From Pseudoalteromonas rhizosphaerae (GTDB lineage: Bacteria > Pseudomonadota > Gammaproteobacteria > Enterobacterales > Alteromonadaceae): DNA of 64,000 nucleotides. The stretch is taken from positions 62,001-126,000 of the forward strand of contig NZ_CABVLM010000009.1 of assembly GCF_902498845.1 (NCBI RefSeq). Reading direction: 5' to 3'. Below are positions 62,139-64,000 of the stretch, piece after piece (the first letter of the stretch is position 1; the number at the start of each line of letters is the position of its first letter). The notes below the pieces were generated by a model. The model saw nothing but the letters and a program-made list of their open reading frames with translations. It did not search any database and was not told the DNA's origin. Position numbers and translations under genes: made by a program.

Positions 62139-63761
62139 TTATTTAGGAATATAGACGCTTAATCTCGCGCCTTTTAAATCTGACTCACCAATTTCTAAAC
62201 TACCACCACACGAATCTAAATTAGTTTTCACTAAATATAAACCAATGCCATGCTCTGCCCCTGCTTTTGAACTGTATTGTGGGGTAAATATCACTTCATG
62301 GTCGTTACCCAAGCCAAAACCACTGTCTTCGACATCAAACAATAATGTCTTACTCGTTTCATCAACCGTGACTCGTACATGAGGTTCTCGATCTTTACTG
62401 GCTCTGATCGCCGCATCAATGGCGTTATCAATTAAGTTGCCCAAGATTGATACTACTCGTTCTAACATTTCAGTACGTGCGATGGCACCAAGTAAACTTT
62501 CTGGGTTTAATTCCAATACTACGTTTAACTCGCGGGCTTTATGGTATTTACCCACCAGCAAACCGGCTAACACAGGATCTTGAATACGTTCTAATAAATG
62601 GTGGATCTGTGCTTGTGAACCTTGGCTTTCTTGGCCGATCAATTCGATTGCTTGCTCATTTTTACCCATTTGAATAAGCGCCCCAATTAGATTTAGCTTA
62701 TTCGAATAGTCATGGGTTTGCACCCTTAACAACTCGGCAAATGCTTGTACTTTAGTAAGTTGCTGGCTCAAGTATTCAAGCTCATCAGCTGGGCGCAGAG
62801 TGAGTAAAATACCATCCGCCTGCCCTTGCACTTGCAATGAAAAACGCGACAACACCAAACGTTTATCCGCAGCAAACAACTCAAAGCCAACCATTTTACG
62901 ACGCTGATTTCGTAATAAAAACTCAGCATGCTCTGGCAGTAAATCTTTCAGAGTTAATGACTGATTAATACAGGCAACTGGTTTATCTAAAATTTCGCAA
63001 GCACGCTGGGTCAGTTTGCGTACTCGTCCGTCGGGATCAAGTGCAATAACACCGCTACGCATGGTATTTAAAATAGCGTCCTGCTCTGAAAACAACCTCG
63101 CTATTTCATCTGGTTGCAAACCAAAGATGGCATTTCTTACTCGCTGACCAATAAAGATAGCGGCAATAATACTCAAAGCAACTAACAACAAACCCCAAAT
63201 CATAATTTCAACAATCCGCTCACGGATCAACGGCTCAACCGATTGCACTAAAAAACCGACCGAGACCAAACCAATAATATTTTGTTGCTCATCGTATACC
63301 GGCACTTTACCGCGAATGGATTCACCTAAGCTGCCCTGCGCCACTGAAATATAACGCTCGCCGTGTAACGCGTCTTGGCTATCACCGCCAACCATTTTTT
63401 TACCGAGTTTATTGCTATCTGGATGGACGATTCGATGCGCATTTTTATCACCAATAACAATAAAATCTGCGCCAGTTAGCTGGCGCAGATTTTCTATTTC
63501 TTGGTTGATTGCCACCAAGTTACTAGGGTTCTTTAAAGCTTTAACGACATCATCGCTTGATGCAATACTCGTCGCCACAGCGAGTGCTTTGTCACCAATG
63601 TGATCATGCAAACTTTGTGCGGTAATTCGATACACCAAACCGCCAAATAACACCGCTTGTAATACACACAGCCCTGTAACCCAAATTATTAACCGCGTTT
63701 CTAAACGCTTAGGCTTTTTAACTATGTTTTGCAGCGGATTTTGCGTCTTGGTGTAGCTCAT
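62139..63761 (-). CDS. CitA/DcuS-type sensor histidine kinase for carboxylates
   Basis: 540 residues. A transmembrane helix (about 25-48) is followed by a periplasmic PAS/Cache-like sensor (about 50-180: LRQLTGADFIVIGDKNAHRIVHPD, GLVSVGFLV), a second transmembrane helix (about 185-207) and a cytoplasmic PAS domain (about 220-330). The histidine box has VQTHDYSNKLNLIGALIQMG, and the ATPase domain has NLIDNAIDAA, DSGFGLG and GIGLYLVKTNLDSCGG. The family senses citrate or C4-dicarboxylates. It starts 12 bases after the tctA stop, so it is transcribed with the transporter. Confidence 0.92.
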   Translation of the reverse strand: MSYTKTQNPLQNIVKKPKRLETRLIIWVTGLCVLQAVLFGGLVYRITAQSLHDHIGDKALAVATSIASSDDVVKALKNPSNLVAINQEIENLRQLTGADFIVIGDKNAHRIVHPDSNKLGKKMVGGDSQDALHGERYISVAQGSLGESIRGKVPVYDEQQNIIGLVSVGFLVQSVEPLIRERIVEIMIWGLLLVALSIIAAIFIGQRVRNAIFGLQPDEIARLFSEQDAILNTMRSGVIALDPDGRVRKLTQRACEILDKPVACINQSLTLKDLLPEHAEFLLRNQRRKMVGFELFAADKRLVLSRFSLQVQGQADGILLTLRPADELEYLSQQLTKVQAFAELLRVQTHDYSNKLNLIGALIQMGKNEQAIELIGQESQGSQAQIHHLLERIQDPVLAGLLVGKYHKARELNVVLELNPESLLGAIARTEMLERVVSILGNLIDNAIDAAIRASKDREPHVRVTVDETSKTLLFDVEDSGFGLGNDHEVIFTPQYSSKAGAEHGIGLYLVKTNLDSCGGSLEIGESDLKGARLSVYIPK

Positions 63762-63773
63762 TTTTTACCTCAA

Positions 63774-64000
63774 TTATGCATGCTCTTGCTTCACTTTAAG
63801 CGCCGCTTTATCTGCCCGGCGTTGGGTTATAAAGTCTTTTAATGGAAATAACAACACTAATATTGAGATAATAAAAATGCTCAATGTTAGTGGGCGTTCC
63901 CATAAGAAGCTTAATGAACCATCCGAGATCATCATTGAACGACGGAAGTTACGCTCAATCATGTCGCCTAAAATAAAGCCTAGTAGTAATGGTGCCATTG
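63774..64000 (-). CDS. tctA: Tripartite tricarboxylate transporter permease TctA, C-terminal end (partial)
   Basis: The frame is open to the window edge; 75 codons are visible. APLLLGFILGDMIERNFRRSMMISDGSLSFLWERPLT is the conserved C-terminal region of TctA permeases, followed by one transmembrane helix and a basic tail. TctA is the large inner-membrane permease of TctABC systems that import citrate and related acids with a periplasmic binding protein. The first codons lie outside the window; the internal Met at 63998 is not the start. Confidence 0.85.
   Translation of the reverse strand, partial: MAPLLLGFILGDMIERNFRRSMMISDGSLSFLWERPLTLSIFIISILVLLFPLKDFITQRRADKAALKVKQEHA

Overview
The window is a stretch of chromosome from a Gram-negative marine gammaproteobacterium, most likely order Alteromonadales (Pseudoalteromonas, Shewanella or Colwellia relatives). 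The grounds are AT-rich DNA, the gene order ubiE-ubiJ-ubiB-tatABC, a second EF-G of the type found in vibrios and Shewanella, GlyGly-CTERM (rhombosortase-type) exoproteins, a Shewanella-style N-acetylgalactosamine locus with a TonB-dependent receptor, and a short mobile repeat bounded by ATACCAATCG / CGATTGGTAT. No ribosomal operon, phage, integrase, full insertion sequence or CRISPR array is visible.

Layout. 1-10.6 kb (minus strand): the 5' part of an oligopeptidase B-like lipoprotein and two tandem paralogous secreted subtilases with cadherin-like repeats and GlyGly-CTERM tails. 10.8-21.5 kb: housekeeping and accessory genes (DUF2721 protein, cytochrome c' facing cytochrome b561, AzlCD, a YqhD-type alcohol dehydrogenase with a divergent LysR regulator, glutathione peroxidase, a YggN-like protein, a MocR regulator divergent from an EamA exporter, a YegS-like lipid kinase). 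21.5-23.7 kb is gene-poor: an unannotated 46-residue basic peptide, two tRNA-Ser genes (UGA, GCU), two copies of a three-hairpin repeat whose stems covary, a MITE-like element and a membrane ORF probably cut by it.

23.7-30.4 kb is a nearly complete methionine salvage locus: omega-amidase, aminotransferase, mtnB, mtnC, mtnD, a cyclotransferase-fold protein, mtnA and mtnK. Tandem MetJ-type boxes lie in both divergent promoter regions. 30.4-44 kb: an FMN glutamate-synthase-like protein, a DUF885 lipoprotein, a GGDEF protein with a degenerate signature, the ubiquinone/Tat cluster with an uncharacterised secreted protein between tatC and tatD, an intact membrane diguanylate cyclase and a magnesium-type hemB. 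44-50 kb: a secreted ExeM/NucH-type nuclease that carries the same C-terminal cassette as the subtilases, a small membrane protein and a second fusA.

50-61.3 kb is an N-acetylgalactosamine catabolic locus. The minus-strand operon agaR-agaZ-agaS-agaK-agaA is divergent from a Tat-exported GH109-type lipoprotein, a TonB-dependent receptor and a DUF3472 protein. Two exact, oppositely oriented 16-bp AgaR-type operators lie between the two arms. The inferred flow is: release of GalNAc from glycans at the envelope, outer-membrane uptake, phosphorylation by AgaK, deacetylation by AgaA, deamination/isomerisation by AgaS, and aldol cleavage with AgaZ. No inner-membrane permease or tagatose-6-phosphate kinase is in the window. 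61.3-64 kb (minus): a CitB/DcuR-type regulator, its CitA/DcuS-type sensor and the C-terminal end of a TctA tricarboxylate permease.

The strongest candidates for something little described are the covarying three-hairpin repeat next to the tRNA-Ser pair (22487-22740) and the adjacent 46-residue basic peptide with a structured 3' region.
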